Of a stretch of 64,000 nucleotides of DNA, positions 25,436-34,324 are shown piece by piece. Source of the DNA: Gilvimarinus japonicus. Its GTDB lineage: Bacteria > Pseudomonadota > Gammaproteobacteria > Pseudomonadales > Cellvibrionaceae. Position 1 is the stretch's first letter. Every line of letters starts with the position of its first letter. A model generated the notes under the pieces. It was not told the origin of the DNA, did not search any database, and worked only from the letters and a program-made list of their open reading frames with translations. Position numbers and translations under genes: made by a program. The stretch is taken from assembly GCF_042847215.1 (NCBI RefSeq), contig NZ_AP031500.1, positions 2,542,001 to 2,606,000 of the forward strand. The letters run 5' to 3'.

Positions 25436-25483
25436 ATGAAGTTTTTACAGATATACACAATGTGGGGCGGTAGGTACAAATGA
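25436..25483 (+). other. Tiny open frame with good ribosome site (15 codons)
   Basis: In the 249-base spacer between two minus-strand promoters, AAGAGGAAAATTTTTATG leads a 15-residue frame MKFLQIYTMWGGRYK. It could be a leader peptide, a gene remnant or chance. Nothing else is seen in the spacer. Confidence 0.2.
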
Positions 25484-25519
25484 CGATTGCGCTTCATCCC
25501 CTAAAACTGTCACTATTAG

Positions 25520-26500
25520 CTACCAACCATCGTAAAGGCACGCGGTAACCAACACATCCCGCAACTTTTGGTACTCTTCCCAAGAAAAATCAGCACTGCT
25601 TAGTTCTGTAATAACAGCTAATGGTTCGTATCGCTCAGACCTAACATTAAGTGCAGGCTCACGCTTATCGATGATGTGCTCTAGGTTTTTGCTATGTGAA
25701 GTAATAAGGTGCTTAATAGTTGCTACGGCAGTTACTGGCGGGCGAAGCTCGGGCGACGGGTGGTTAGCGATGTAAAACAAGATATCCGATGCTTTTAAAT
25801 ACGCAAGCGAGAACGAGCTAACCGCCTCGGAGGCGTGAAAATAGGCCACCACTGGATAAGCGCCATATTTTGTGGAAAATTTTGTACCATTTAGCTGAAT
25901 CGAAAACAGCTTTTCCCAGATAAAAGCAACATCACTGGGCTCTCGCAACCGCTTAATCAAAGTGGACTGATCAGACACCACTGAGTTGATCTGATGCGCT
26001 AGTTGACGCTTCTCCAGCGCCACGGGAACTACCGAAATAATATACGACAAACCTAAAGAGGTTAACAAAGTCGCTGTAGACACTGCTGCGGTACTGTATA
26101 GCGTCCAGGGAAAGCCGCTTGCGGTAAAGTCGCCATAGCCCAGCCCACTTAAAGTAACGCCAGTAAAATAAAGAGTTTCTAGGCCCGAGGCAGACGTTAG
26201 CGAATTACTATTTATGATATTGGTGTCTGCCGAGTGGAATATTAAAAACCAACCGACATTTAGCATGCCATACCAAAATAGAACAACCAGCACCATCAAC
26301 ACCGGCCCACTGACAGACAACAGCTTGTGCGATGGCTTAGCACGGTGCATCACTAACATTAAACGCCATATCTTGCGCGAGATAAATGAAGTGGCTGGAC
26401 CACCGCCGCGTAAACTTAAAATCGTCACAAAGGCATCAAACAGGGTAAACAAAATAACCGCAAAGCCAAGCGCCACTTGAGCGACTGAAAGGGTCGTCAT
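25520..26500 (-). CDS. Two-pore-type potassium channel-like membrane protein
   Basis: 326 aa. Helices at about residues 5-28 and 65-90, a pore helix and filter LYFTGVTLSGLGYGDF near 110-125, and a helix after WTLYSTAAVSTATLLTSLGLS; then a ~170-residue cytoplasmic domain without a recognised ligand-binding fold. The filter GLGYGD resembles T-x-G-Y-G-D of Ion_trans_2 channels. ATG at 26500. Ion selectivity is inferred from the filter only. Confidence 0.75.
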   Translation of the reverse strand: MTTLSVAQVALGFAVILFTLFDAFVTILSLRGGGPATSFISRKIWRLMLVMHRAKPSHKLLSVSGPVLMVLVVLFWYGMLNVGWFLIFHSADTNIINSNSLTSASGLETLYFTGVTLSGLGYGDFTASGFPWTLYSTAAVSTATLLTSLGLSYIISVVPVALEKRQLAHQINSVVSDQSTLIKRLREPSDVAFIWEKLFSIQLNGTKFSTKYGAYPVVAYFHASEAVSSFSLAYLKASDILFYIANHPSPELRPPVTAVATIKHLITSHSKNLEHIIDKREPALNVRSERYEPLAVITELSSADFSWEEYQKLRDVLVTACLYDGW

Positions 26501-26589
26501 AAATAGACCTTATAGGTTGCTTGGTTTAAAAGAGGCTAAAAGCCTAGCAAATCATTGCCCGAAAAGCTAAAAAGCCTGTGTCACTCGGC

Positions 26590-27180
26590 CTACTCCCCCG
26601 CCATTTGCTTTAACTGGCGATTGTGAAACGCGGACAAAACAAGCAAAGAACAAAGCGCCCCAAGTAACGCCAGCGCCATATCTGATTGCGTATCCCAAAC
26701 ATAGCCTTGCGTACCTAAAAACGCTTCAGCATCCTCGCCCGAGGCCAGCGCGACCCACCACTCGATCAGCTCGTAAAACGCACTAAACGCTAGGCAAATA
26801 GCCACGATAATAATACCGCGCCAAAAATCGCCATTGACGACTCTCTTGCGGATCAGTATTTCCCTCGCAAGCAGCGCAGGCACAAAACCCTGAAAGAAGT
26901 GACCGACTTTATCGTAGTTGTTTCTCTCGGCGCCAAACAGCCCATCAAACCATGGGACCTCGGCATACGTATAGTGCCCACCCACCATCAAGACGATGCA
27001 GTGCAATAGAATAAAAAAATACAACACAGGCGAAAGCCTGAACGACTTATAAGTGGCCGCCATCAACACAACCCCAACAATGGCCGGCAGCACTTCAAGC
27101 AACCATGTAAATTGATCTTTGGGATTAATGCCCGACCAAACTAAAATAATTGAAAATATGGTAATCCAAAGGTATTTGAT
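26590..27180 (-). CDS. DUF2238 (YjdF-type) membrane protein with apparent ATC start
   Basis: The protein has five to six hydrophobic helices and conserved DUF2238 residues (ERNNYDKVGHFFQGFVPA, SAFYELIEWW, WDTQSDMALALLGA). A frame starting at the first usable codon (TTG 27102) would miss the family's N-terminal helix. That helix is encoded upstream in frame (KYLWITIFSIILVWSGINP) and begins at an ATC codon at 27180, exactly 9 bases after an AGGAG site, where relatives have ATG. With ATC as codon 1 the length is 196 aa. Either ATC is used, or an ATG to ATC change forces poor initiation. Function of the family is unknown. Confidence 0.7.
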   Translation of the reverse strand: MKYLWITIFSIILVWSGINPKDQFTWLLEVLPAIVGVVLMAATYKSFRLSPVLYFFILLHCIVLMVGGHYTYAEVPWFDGLFGAERNNYDKVGHFFQGFVPALLAREILIRKRVVNGDFWRGIIIVAICLAFSAFYELIEWWVALASGEDAEAFLGTQGYVWDTQSDMALALLGALCSLLVLSAFHNRQLKQMAGE

Positions 27181-27293
27181 ATCTTGGCACTCCTATCTTT
27201 AATATTTTTATCATTCAGAGTTTCGTACTGTAGGCTCGGCAGTGCGCTTGATAGATACGCCGCCGCGACCTTATTAATTGCGCTATTGTTTAG

Positions 27294-28022
27294 CTAACGA
27301 TTCAACTCATAGGCACACATATTAACCGCAGTAGCTAAATTGAGCGATTCCAGCGCTCCGCTGCCGGGTATAGAGAACGACTCTACGTTCAAACTCGCTA
27401 ATTGCTCGCGGGGTACGCCACGTGCTTCGTTACCAAAAATAAAGCAGCGGTGGCGGTTAAACGATGGTGCCGATAACGCGGCGCCATTAAGGTCCAAACA
27501 GGCGAATGTGCTAAAACGCGCTTGCAAGTCACTTAGGGCAATATCTGTTTCGATGGGTATATGAAAAATCGCTCCCATACTGGCGCGCACCACTTTGGGG
27601 TTATAGGGGTCAACGCTGTTGGGGCTAAGTACGCATTTAAAGCCACCAAACCACGCCAAGGTGCGCAAGATGGTGCCTAGGTTGCCCGGGTCTTGTATCT
27701 CGTGCAGGTAGATGGTGCGTTCGGCGCTGGCGGTTTGCGACGGCGCTACTGTGGCGCTAAGCGGCACCACCGCAACGATACCTTGCGGGGATTTGGTGTC
27801 GGATATTTTCTGCATTTGTTTGTCAGAAACTCGCACCAGTTCAAAATCGGTTGTCACCTCACCATAGCTATCGCTAGCGTAAACCTTAGCCGACGCTAAT
27901 AACGGATTAGTGCTAGCGGCTTTTTGCAGCTCTAGAATAAGATGCTCGCCCTCTACCAAAAAACAACCTAGCTCCGTGCGGTATTTTTTTTGGTGAAGCT
28001 TTTTAATATCGTCGAGCTTCAT
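27294..28022 (-). CDS. SpoU/TrmH family RNA 2'-O-methyltransferase
   Basis: 242 aa. An N-terminal substrate-binding domain (KKLHQKKYRTELGCFLVEGEHL) precedes the SPOUT knot with motif 1 EIQDPGNLGTILRTLAWFG near 107-125, motif 2 FGNEARGVPREQL near 192-204 and motif 3 IPGSGALESLNLATAVNM near 214-231. It binds SAM in the knot. The target (rRNA or tRNA) cannot be told from sequence. Start overlaps the upstream FAD gene stop (ATGA). Confidence 0.88.
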   Translation of the reverse strand: MKLDDIKKLHQKKYRTELGCFLVEGEHLILELQKAASTNPLLASAKVYASDSYGEVTTDFELVRVSDKQMQKISDTKSPQGIVAVVPLSATVAPSQTASAERTIYLHEIQDPGNLGTILRTLAWFGGFKCVLSPNSVDPYNPKVVRASMGAIFHIPIETDIALSDLQARFSTFACLDLNGAALSAPSFNRHRCFIFGNEARGVPREQLASLNVESFSIPGSGALESLNLATAVNMCAYELNR

Positions 28023-29653
28023 AGGGTCTCGCCTTCACCTGCCAGATCATTCAGCATCGCCTTGGCAAGCTCTTCAGCGATTTTAATGCCATCGACACCG
28101 GCCGACAAAATACCACCTGCGTAGCCCGCGCCCTCGCCGGCCGGGTACAAACCTTGGGTGTTAACGCTTTGCAGGCTATCGCGATGGCGGCTGATGCGTA
28201 CTGGCGACGAGGTGCGAGTTTCAACGCCGGTCAATACCGCATCGGCGCGATCAAAGCCGCGAATTTTTTTGCCAAAGGCCGGCAGCGCTTCACGGATGGC
28301 ATCGATGGCATAGCTCGGCAAGGTTGACGATAAATCCCCCAACGTAATGCCGGGCTTGTAAGACGGCTCGACCTCACCTAGCTTTGTGGAGGGCTTGGCT
28401 TTTATAAAATCACCCACCAACTGCCCGGGCGCGCAGTAATTTTTACCACCGGCTACATAGGCATGGGATTCTAACGCCTCTTGTAAATCAATACCGGCCA
28501 GCGGGCCGCCAGGGAAGTCTTCGTCGGGGTTAATGCTCACCACAATACCGGCATTGGCATTGCGCTCATTGCGCGAGTACTGGCTCATGCCGTTGGTGAC
28601 AACGCGGCCCTCCTCTGAGGTGGCCGCCACTACCGTGCCGCCAGGGCACATACAAAAGCTGTAGACCGCGCGGCCGTTTTTGGCGTGGTGCACTAATTTA
28701 TAATCGGCGGCACCCAAGTCGGGGTGGCCGGCGTATTTGCCTAAACGCGCATGGTCAATCAACGATTGCGGGTGCTCGATCCGAAAGCCAATGGCAAAAG
28801 GCTTGGCCTCAACATACACGCCCACATCGTGCAGCATCCTAAACGTATCGCGCGCGCTGTGCCCCACGGCCAACACCACATAGCGGCTTTTAATCTGCTC
28901 GCCATTCGCCAGGGTAACGCCCTGAACACGGTTTTGCTCCACATCAAGCGACGCCACTTTGCTTTCAAAGCGCACCTCGCCCCCGAGGGCGATAATCTCC
29001 TCGCGCATGGCCGCCACCACACCGGTCAAACGAAAGGTGCCAATGTGGGGCTTGCTGACGTACATGATTTCTTCGGGGGCACCGGCGCGAACAAACTCGT
29101 GCATGACTTTGCGGCCGTAAAACTTAGGGTCTTTAATTTGGCTGTACAGTTTGCCGTCCGAGAACAAGCCGGCGCCGCCCTCACCAAACTGCACATTCGA
29201 TTCGGGGGTAAGCACATTATTCCGCCACAGCGCCCAGGTATCTTTGGTGCGGGTGCGCACATTGCGGCCGCGCTCCAGCACAATGGGTTTAAAACCCATC
29301 TGCGCCAAAATCAAAGCCGCAAACAAGCCGCAAGGGCCAAAACCAATCACCACGGGCCGCTCGGTTAGCTCCGCCGGCGCCTGTGCCACTGGGTAATAAT
29401 GAGTATCGGGCGATGGGCGAACATGGTGGTCACTCTCAAAACGCGCGAGCACCGTCGCCTCGTTAGTGAGGCCCACATCGACGATATAAATAAACTTAAT
29501 TTCGCTGTTTTTCTTGCGGGCATCGTAACTGCGCTTAAACACAGTCAAATTCTGCAGTTCGGACTGAGCCACACCAAGGTGTTTAGCGACAACCTGGGGC
29601 AGCGCCTCGGCGGGGTGATCGAGGGGTAAGGCGAGTTCGGTAAGTCGGATCAT
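28019..29653 (-). CDS. FAD-dependent dehydrogenase (NAD(P)/FAD oxidoreductase family)
   Basis: 544 aa from ATG 29653 (MIRLTELALPLDHPAEALP). The N-terminal ~85 residues contain the conserved KRSYDARKKNSEIKFIY segment of this widespread uncharacterised family; the FAD Rossmann motif is VIGFGPCGLFAALILAQMG near 101-119, followed by ERG and GEGGAGLFSDGKLYSQI. A second FAD segment VLAVGHSARD and C-terminal GEGAGYAGGILSAGVDG complete it. Cytoplasmic, substrate unknown. Co-transcribed with the SpoU gene. Confidence 0.88.
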   Translation of the reverse strand: MIRLTELALPLDHPAEALPQVVAKHLGVAQSELQNLTVFKRSYDARKKNSEIKFIYIVDVGLTNEATVLARFESDHHVRPSPDTHYYPVAQAPAELTERPVVIGFGPCGLFAALILAQMGFKPIVLERGRNVRTRTKDTWALWRNNVLTPESNVQFGEGGAGLFSDGKLYSQIKDPKFYGRKVMHEFVRAGAPEEIMYVSKPHIGTFRLTGVVAAMREEIIALGGEVRFESKVASLDVEQNRVQGVTLANGEQIKSRYVVLAVGHSARDTFRMLHDVGVYVEAKPFAIGFRIEHPQSLIDHARLGKYAGHPDLGAADYKLVHHAKNGRAVYSFCMCPGGTVVAATSEEGRVVTNGMSQYSRNERNANAGIVVSINPDEDFPGGPLAGIDLQEALESHAYVAGGKNYCAPGQLVGDFIKAKPSTKLGEVEPSYKPGITLGDLSSTLPSYAIDAIREALPAFGKKIRGFDRADAVLTGVETRTSSPVRISRHRDSLQSVNTQGLYPAGEGAGYAGGILSAGVDGIKIAEELAKAMLNDLAGEGETL

Positions 29654-29888
29654 AAAATAGGGCCTGGCCGGTGTCTCCGGCAAAGGGGCTAACAGCGCCT
29701 AGGGCGCCAAATAGGCGTATTGTACCTTTGAAATATCTGCCTGCGAAGCGGGCGTGAGTAGATAGCTGATAGCACCACAAAACTAAGCGCCCGCTCGCTA
29801 CTGGGTTGGCAATAAGCCCCCTGTTACGGCCCAGCGCCAGAATGCGTATAATGCGGCTATTATTTACCGGGCACAGCAGAGTCGTACC

Positions 29889-30509
29889 ATGGCAAGATCA
29901 AAAAGCAGCAACCAGTGGCTTAGCGAGCACGTTAATGACCCCTACGTAAAACGCGCCCAAGCCGATGGCTACCGCTCGCGCGCCAGCTACAAACTGCTGG
30001 AGATCATTAAAAAAGACAAGCTCGTGCGCCCCGGCATGATGGTTATGGACTTAGGCAGCGCCCCCGGTGGTTGGTCGCAGGTGGTGGCTCCCATGGTAGG
30101 CGTCAAGGGGCGGGTTATTGCCTCAGATATATTACCCATGGACTCAATGGCCGATGTCGATTTTATTCAGGGCGACTTCACCGAAGACGCCGTGTTTGAC
30201 GAAATCATGGCCGCCGTGGGCGAAGCCCCGGTAGACTTAGTCATCTCTGACATGGCGCCCAACATTAGCGGTGTAAACGCCGCCGACCAAGCATCCTCTA
30301 TGTATTTGGTCGAGCTGGCGCTGGATATGGCCCGCCAAGTACTCAAACCCAAGGGGTGTTTTGTCGCCAAGGTGTTTCAGGGCGAGGGCTCCGAGGAATA
30401 CCTAAAAGACGTTCGCAGCTCGTTTGATAAGGTCGTGATTCGCAAGCCCGACGCCTCGCGCCCTAGATCGCGCGAAGTCTACTTTGTGGCAAAAGGCTTT
30501 AAAGGATAG
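29889..30509 (+). CDS. rlmE: 23S rRNA U2552 2'-O-methyltransferase RlmE (FtsJ/RrmJ)
   Basis: 206 aa. SAM motif MDLGSAPGGWSQV near 50-62; SDMAPNISG near 122 carries the catalytic aspartate; the first tetrad lysine is in RASYKLLEI and the second in FVAKVFQGEG. Methylates the ribosomal A-loop during late 50S assembly. Promoter region lies in the 235-base spacer shared with the divergent FAD gene. Converges on rluF with directly abutting stops. Confidence 0.95.
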   Translation: MARSKSSNQWLSEHVNDPYVKRAQADGYRSRASYKLLEIIKKDKLVRPGMMVMDLGSAPGGWSQVVAPMVGVKGRVIASDILPMDSMADVDFIQGDFTEDAVFDEIMAAVGEAPVDLVISDMAPNISGVNAADQASSMYLVELALDMARQVLKPKGCFVAKVFQGEGSEEYLKDVRSSFDKVVIRKPDASRPRSREVYFVAKGFKG

Positions 30510-31553
30510 CTAGCGGCGACTCTTTGGCGGCCCCGAGCGCCCGGACTTTTGTTTATGCTTGGCTCGAGTGCCGGGCTTGCTTTTAGGCCCTGGCTTATTT
30601 TTTGCGCCACCTCGCGGTTTATCGCCCGTTTTATGACGTGACGACGACTTAGCTGCGGGCTTGCCCCCCGCTGAGGGCTTCTTCTTGCCTCCAGCCGCAG
30701 GCTTTTGCTTGTTGCCGGCGACTGACTTGCCAGCTGCCTTCGGTGCCCCCTTACCTCGGGCCTTCGCCCCATTACCCGGCGATTTTTTGGGCGCGCTTTT
30801 GTTTGAGCTTTTACGCCCAGCAGGCGCCTCCGACGACGAATCCTCTACCGAGGCCAGCAAAACCTTCAACTCTTTTTCGGTGAGGTCGCGCCACTCTCCC
30901 ACCGGTAAGCCTTTAAGGTTTATATTCATAATCTTAACGCGCTCAAGCCGCACCACATCGTAGCCAAAATGCTCACACATCCGGCGAATCTGGCGGTTAA
31001 GCCCCTGCACCAACGTAATCCTAAATACGGTAGGTGCCTCTTTGCTAACCTTACATTTTTTCGTCTTCGTACCCAGAATCGGCACGCCTTGACTCATACC
31101 GGTAATAAAATCGTCGCGAATTGGCTTATTAACCGTCACCAAATACTCTTTCTCATGGTTATTGCCGGCGCGCAAAATCTTATTAACCAAATCACCATTG
31201 TTGGTTAAAAAAATCAGCCCCTGAGAGTCTTTATCCAACCGCCCGATGGGAAAAATCCGGGTACTGTGACGCACAAAGTTAACAATATTATCCCGCTCGC
31301 TGCTCTCGGTGGTGCTGACAATACCCACCGGCTTATTCAGCGCGATAAAGATCAAATCCTCCGCCTCTTGCGGCTCGATAAGCTGGCCATTCACGCGAAC
31401 CACATCCCCCGGCGCCACCTGATCGCCCACCTGAGCACGCTTACCGTTCAGGTACACATTGCCCTGCTCAATATAACGGTCGGCATCGCGCCGCGAGCAC
31501 ATACCACTCTCGCTAATGTACTTATTTAGGCGTGTTAAAGAGGTGTTGAGCAT
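30510..31553 (-). CDS. rluF: 23S rRNA pseudouridine synthase RluF with basic low-complexity tail
   Basis: 347 aa from ATG 31553. S4 domain at the N-terminus (LNKYISESGMCSRRDADRYI), catalytic domain with aspartate 107 in GRLDKDSQGLIFLTNNG, and GLNRQIRRMCEHFGYDVVRL. It makes pseudouridine 2604 (and tRNA-Tyr 35 in E. coli). From about residue 238 a ~110-residue tail rich in Lys, Gly, Pro, Ser and Ala follows (for example AGGKKKPSAGGKPAAKSS), likely an unstructured RNA-binding extension. Stop directly abuts that of rlmE. Confidence 0.88.
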   Translation of the reverse strand: MLNTSLTRLNKYISESGMCSRRDADRYIEQGNVYLNGKRAQVGDQVAPGDVVRVNGQLIEPQEAEDLIFIALNKPVGIVSTTESSERDNIVNFVRHSTRIFPIGRLDKDSQGLIFLTNNGDLVNKILRAGNNHEKEYLVTVNKPIRDDFITGMSQGVPILGTKTKKCKVSKEAPTVFRITLVQGLNRQIRRMCEHFGYDVVRLERVKIMNINLKGLPVGEWRDLTEKELKVLLASVEDSSSEAPAGRKSSNKSAPKKSPGNGAKARGKGAPKAAGKSVAGNKQKPAAGGKKKPSAGGKPAAKSSSRHKTGDKPRGGAKNKPGPKSKPGTRAKHKQKSGRSGPPKSRR

Positions 31554-31724
31554 AAAATGTCGACTTTTTGATGGGTAAGGCTGAGAGAACAAGGTTGGCT
31601 GCCACGGCTGAGGCTATATTACAGCCCAACGGCACGCCCCAATTGATACGAGAGCGGATTATATCGCACAACCGTGGGTAAACAAAAAAGCTCTGCGGGT
31701 GGGTAAAAGCTTAACGGTTAAGCA

Positions 31725-32279
31725 CTACTTGGCACCATATTTCTTAAGTATTTTGACCTTATCTTGCTCCTCTCTACTATATGCAATATCGAGCGCAGAC
31801 TGACCTCTTTTGTTGCGATGATTGACATTAGCGCCCAACTCAAGCAATTTCAGCAGAGCAGCTGAGCCATTATTGTCTTCCACGCTAAACATTATTGCCG
31901 TAGAGCCATCATCGTCAGTCGCGTCAAGGTTTGCACCTCGCTTGACAAGGAGGTCAACCACCTCTGGGTACGGTGTTATATGCAATGGAGTAATTCCCCC
32001 ATCCGCTTTTGCCTCCACATTGGCACCATTTTTAATTAGATAATTTATTATATCCAAATCGCCTTTCACCAATACACCATGACCACTTACCACTCCATGC
32101 AGCGGGGTATACCCCCATTTTCCCGCGCATGAAGCCACACTTAAATTCGATGAAACTATCTCTGTCACTGTATTATACTCGCCCAGCTCTGAAGCTCGGT
32201 ATAAAGTTTCACACAACTCAGACGCGTTTGAGTTACTGAAGAAAAATGCAAAAATAATTAATGAAAATGTTCGACGCAT
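31725..32279 (-). CDS. Exported ankyrin-repeat protein
   Basis: 184 aa with a signal peptide (residues 1-19, ending SNSNA) and four ankyrin repeats: WGYTPLHGVVSGHG, DLDIINYLIKNGANVEAKAD, EVVDLLVKRGANLDATDDDG and ALLKLLELGANVNHRNKRG. Predicted periplasmic, protein-binding. AT-rich compared with neighbours, suggesting horizontal origin. ATG at 32279. Partner unknown. Confidence 0.82.
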   Translation of the reverse strand: MRRTFSLIIFAFFFSNSNASELCETLYRASELGEYNTVTEIVSSNLSVASCAGKWGYTPLHGVVSGHGVLVKGDLDIINYLIKNGANVEAKADGGITPLHITPYPEVVDLLVKRGANLDATDDDGSTAIMFSVEDNNGSAALLKLLELGANVNHRNKRGQSALDIAYSREEQDKVKILKKYGAK

Positions 32280-32660
32280 AAGTCACTCCCATACTTAATG
32301 CTTATAACCTTATTGGTGTGCGAGTTAAAAAATACGCCCGGCAACTTTTCTTGTATGGAATACACTTTAGCACCAAGATATACCCCGTTAATTTTATAAC
32401 GAAAAAAGCGCCGAATCGCTTATCTTAGAAAGGTCAACGTAAGCCGGCTCACAATAAACGCGCGGTTACGCGTTTGCCCCGTAAAAGAGCCAAAAGGAAG
32501 AGAATAAATGGAGCTAAATACAAGTATCCATTTAAACACTGCTCGCCGTATGAATATGTGCCGATATTGTGTAAGCGCTTGTTATTTAATAATACTAACC
32601 AACGATGATTTTTATGCCAACCATTGCGACCGTATAGCATTTTAAGCACTAAGAAGGTAA
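32280..32660. other. Spacer upstream of the ankyrin gene
   Basis: No convincing gene. A 66-codon minus-strand frame (32449-32649) ends in a hydrophobic stretch but overlaps repeat sequence and has no good ribosome site. The promoter of the ankyrin gene should lie near 32290-32350. Confidence 0.4.
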
Positions 32661-32705
32661 CAAAGCCACTGGATACCGGCTCAAGGGCGGTATGACGATG
32701 TAAAA
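32661..32705. repeat. Short dispersed palindromic repeat, left copy
   Basis: CACTGGATACCGGCTCAAGG then GCGGTATGACGATG; the arms TACCGGC and GCGGTA pair. A near-identical copy in the same orientation lies at 34242-34288, on the other side of the IS30 element. Confidence 0.7.
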
Positions 32706-32726
32706 ATATTACGTCGGTTCAGCGAG

Positions 32727-32929
32727 CTACGAAGCACCGCCTTGGGGCCCCTGTAGCCAGCCGAGCGCAGGTCTATTTTAGGGGGTAAGTGAGCAGGACG
32801 CTCACGTAAGTCTCGTCAGTGCAGGGACGCAGTGTCGAGACGGCCCGCTAAAATAGGCCGGAGAGAGGGGACCCGTTAGGGCTGAGATGCCGGGGTGGCC
32901 TCTTTTGGTCACTTTTCTGGCCACTTGAT
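32727..32929. repeat. Structured repeat, copy 3 (R3), interrupted by the IS30 element
   Basis: Third copy: TACGAAGCACCGC arm, TATTTTAGGGGG / CCCGCTAAAATA closing stem, hairpins GTGAGC-AGGAC-GCTCAC and GTCTCG/CGAGAC with top CAGTGC/GCAGTG around AGGGAC, then GAGATGCCGGGGTGGCC and GGTCACTTTTCTGGCCAC. The inverted arm continues after the IS at 34142-34162 (CCACCCAAACAGAAAAGTGAC), so the insertion lies in the centre of a GGTCACTTTTCTG...CAGAAAAGTGAC palindrome. Confidence 0.8.
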
Positions 32930-34140
32930 CTCAACCGGTCAGTGCAACACATTGTGCAAATTTATCAGCGGGCGTTGCAAAACCCAAGGTTTTTCTGGGA
33001 CGCTCATTTAACTTTCTCGCAATCTTGTTCAGGTGTGCCTGCGAATGAACCGACAGGTCGGTACCTTTGGGAAAGTATTGCCGCAACAGCCCGTTGGTAT
33101 TTTCGTTGCTGCCTCTTTGCCAAGGGCTTTTAGGATCGCAAAAATACACATCAACATTCGTTGCCAGTGAGAACTGCTTGTGCTGCTTTAGCTCTGAACC
33201 GCGATCCCAGGTTAATGACTTGTAAAGCTCTTGTGGAATACTCTTCGACTGCCGTATAAGTTTTTCAACAACCTCTGAGGTTTCCTTGCTATTTACTTTA
33301 ACTAGAGCTAAGTGGCGCGTCGACCGCTCTACTAGGGTTGCAATATAACTATTTTGACTCCCTTCGATCAGGTCTCCCTCCCAATGGCCTGGCAGGGCTC
33401 TATCTTCGACCTCTGCGGGGCGCTCACTAATAGAGACAAGGTCCGTTATCACTCCCCTGCGCTCTTTTTGTACGCCATTGGGTTTACGGTAGCTTCGGCG
33501 ACGCCTCAAATGCTTCTGAAGCTCCTTTTTGAGGACACCTCGTGCCTGTATATATAAGCTGCGGTAGATAGTCTCGTGTGACACCCAGTAGCTCCTGTCT
33601 TTTGGGTATTGAGCTTTTAGCCAGCCATCAATTTGCTGTGGCGACCAGTCATCCGACAGCTTGTCGGCCACTATATTTCGAAGTCGGTTGTTCTGGCTAA
33701 GCATGCAAGATTTCGGTCTACGCGCTCGAGTAAAAGCTGCGTGGTCAGCATCAACCGCTCGATAAAGGCTCCTTCGGCCATTACGATTCAACTCTCTAGC
33801 AATCGTGGAAGGAGAGCGGCCTATCTGTTGAGCAATATCGCGAACGCTCCGGTTAGCGGCGACTCCGCGTGAAATTTCTTCCCGGTCCTTCAGTGTCAGC
33901 GCACTGGCGCGACGTTTCTTAGCTCGAGGAGCAATACCTCCCGCACGACGAATATACTGCCTGATCGTACTAGGGTCTCTGAGTAGCGCGAAACCAATAG
34001 ACACGAAAGACTCCCCTAACGCCCATCGCCTCCAAAGGTCTCCACTGTCTTTGGCGCTAATTTTAGTCTTAATGGTTTTTGTCATATCAAAAGTCCTCCC
34101 CAACACGGTAATAATCTACGTGTTGCGTTGACCCATTGAG
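32930..34140 (-). mobile_element. IS30-family insertion sequence
   Basis: About 1.21 kb with one transposase gene. Imperfect terminal inverted repeats: left CTCAACCGGTCAGTGCAACAC (32930 on) and, read from the other end, CTCAATGGGTCAACGCAACAC (from 34140). The transposase stop lies within the left repeat. I find no clear target-site duplication next to these ends. It sits inside a palindromic repeat, a target type known for IS30-family elements. Confidence 0.85.
32931..34085 (-). CDS. IS30-family transposase
   Basis: 384 aa starting at ATG 34085, with GGGGAGGA 7 bases upstream (the GTG at 34106 is less likely). The N-terminus has a helix-turn-helix (SFVSIGFALLRDPSTIRQYI) and a second one in VRDIAQQIGRSPSTIARELN, typical of the family. 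The DDE catalytic residues are in LPGHWEGDLIEG, LTWDRGSELK and WQRGSNENTNGLLRQYFPKG. The gene is intact, so the element may still be active. Confidence 0.94.
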   Translation of the reverse strand: MTKTIKTKISAKDSGDLWRRWALGESFVSIGFALLRDPSTIRQYIRRAGGIAPRAKKRRASALTLKDREEISRGVAANRSVRDIAQQIGRSPSTIARELNRNGRRSLYRAVDADHAAFTRARRPKSCMLSQNNRLRNIVADKLSDDWSPQQIDGWLKAQYPKDRSYWVSHETIYRSLYIQARGVLKKELQKHLRRRRSYRKPNGVQKERRGVITDLVSISERPAEVEDRALPGHWEGDLIEGSQNSYIATLVERSTRHLALVKVNSKETSEVVEKLIRQSKSIPQELYKSLTWDRGSELKQHKQFSLATNVDVYFCDPKSPWQRGSNENTNGLLRQYFPKGTDLSVHSQAHLNKIARKLNERPRKTLGFATPADKFAQCVALTG

Positions 34141-34241
34141 GCCACCCAAACAGAAAAGTGACTCGCCCGCCCGGCGACTAAGGGCACACAAGGTAATAAC
34201 CAACCATTGCCATCGTATGCCACCCAAACCACTACGTAGAC

Positions 34242-34288
34242 AGCAAAACCACTGGATACCGGCTCAAGGCCGGTATGACGATATAAAA
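34242..34288. repeat. Short dispersed palindromic repeat, right copy
   Basis: ACCACTGGATACCGGCTCAA then GGCCGGTATGACGATATAAAA. Stem TACCGGC/GCCGGTA. Sister of the copy at 32661-32705; sequence AACCAACCATTGC upstream also resembles bases near 32600-32630, so a segment of about 90 bases appears duplicated on both sides of the repeat-IS block. Confidence 0.7.
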
Positions 34289-34324
34289 CCTGATACAAAG
34301 CGCGATCATCCAGAGCAACACACG

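Noticed and set aside
32449..32649. 66-codon frame with hydrophobic end upstream of the ankyrin gene
   Set aside because: No ribosome site, overlaps duplicated spacer sequence, no family resemblance.
32920..34145. Target-site duplication of the IS30 element
   Set aside because: Bases next to the assigned inverted repeats (GAT and GCC) do not match; GGCCAC occurs near both ends but not adjacent to them.
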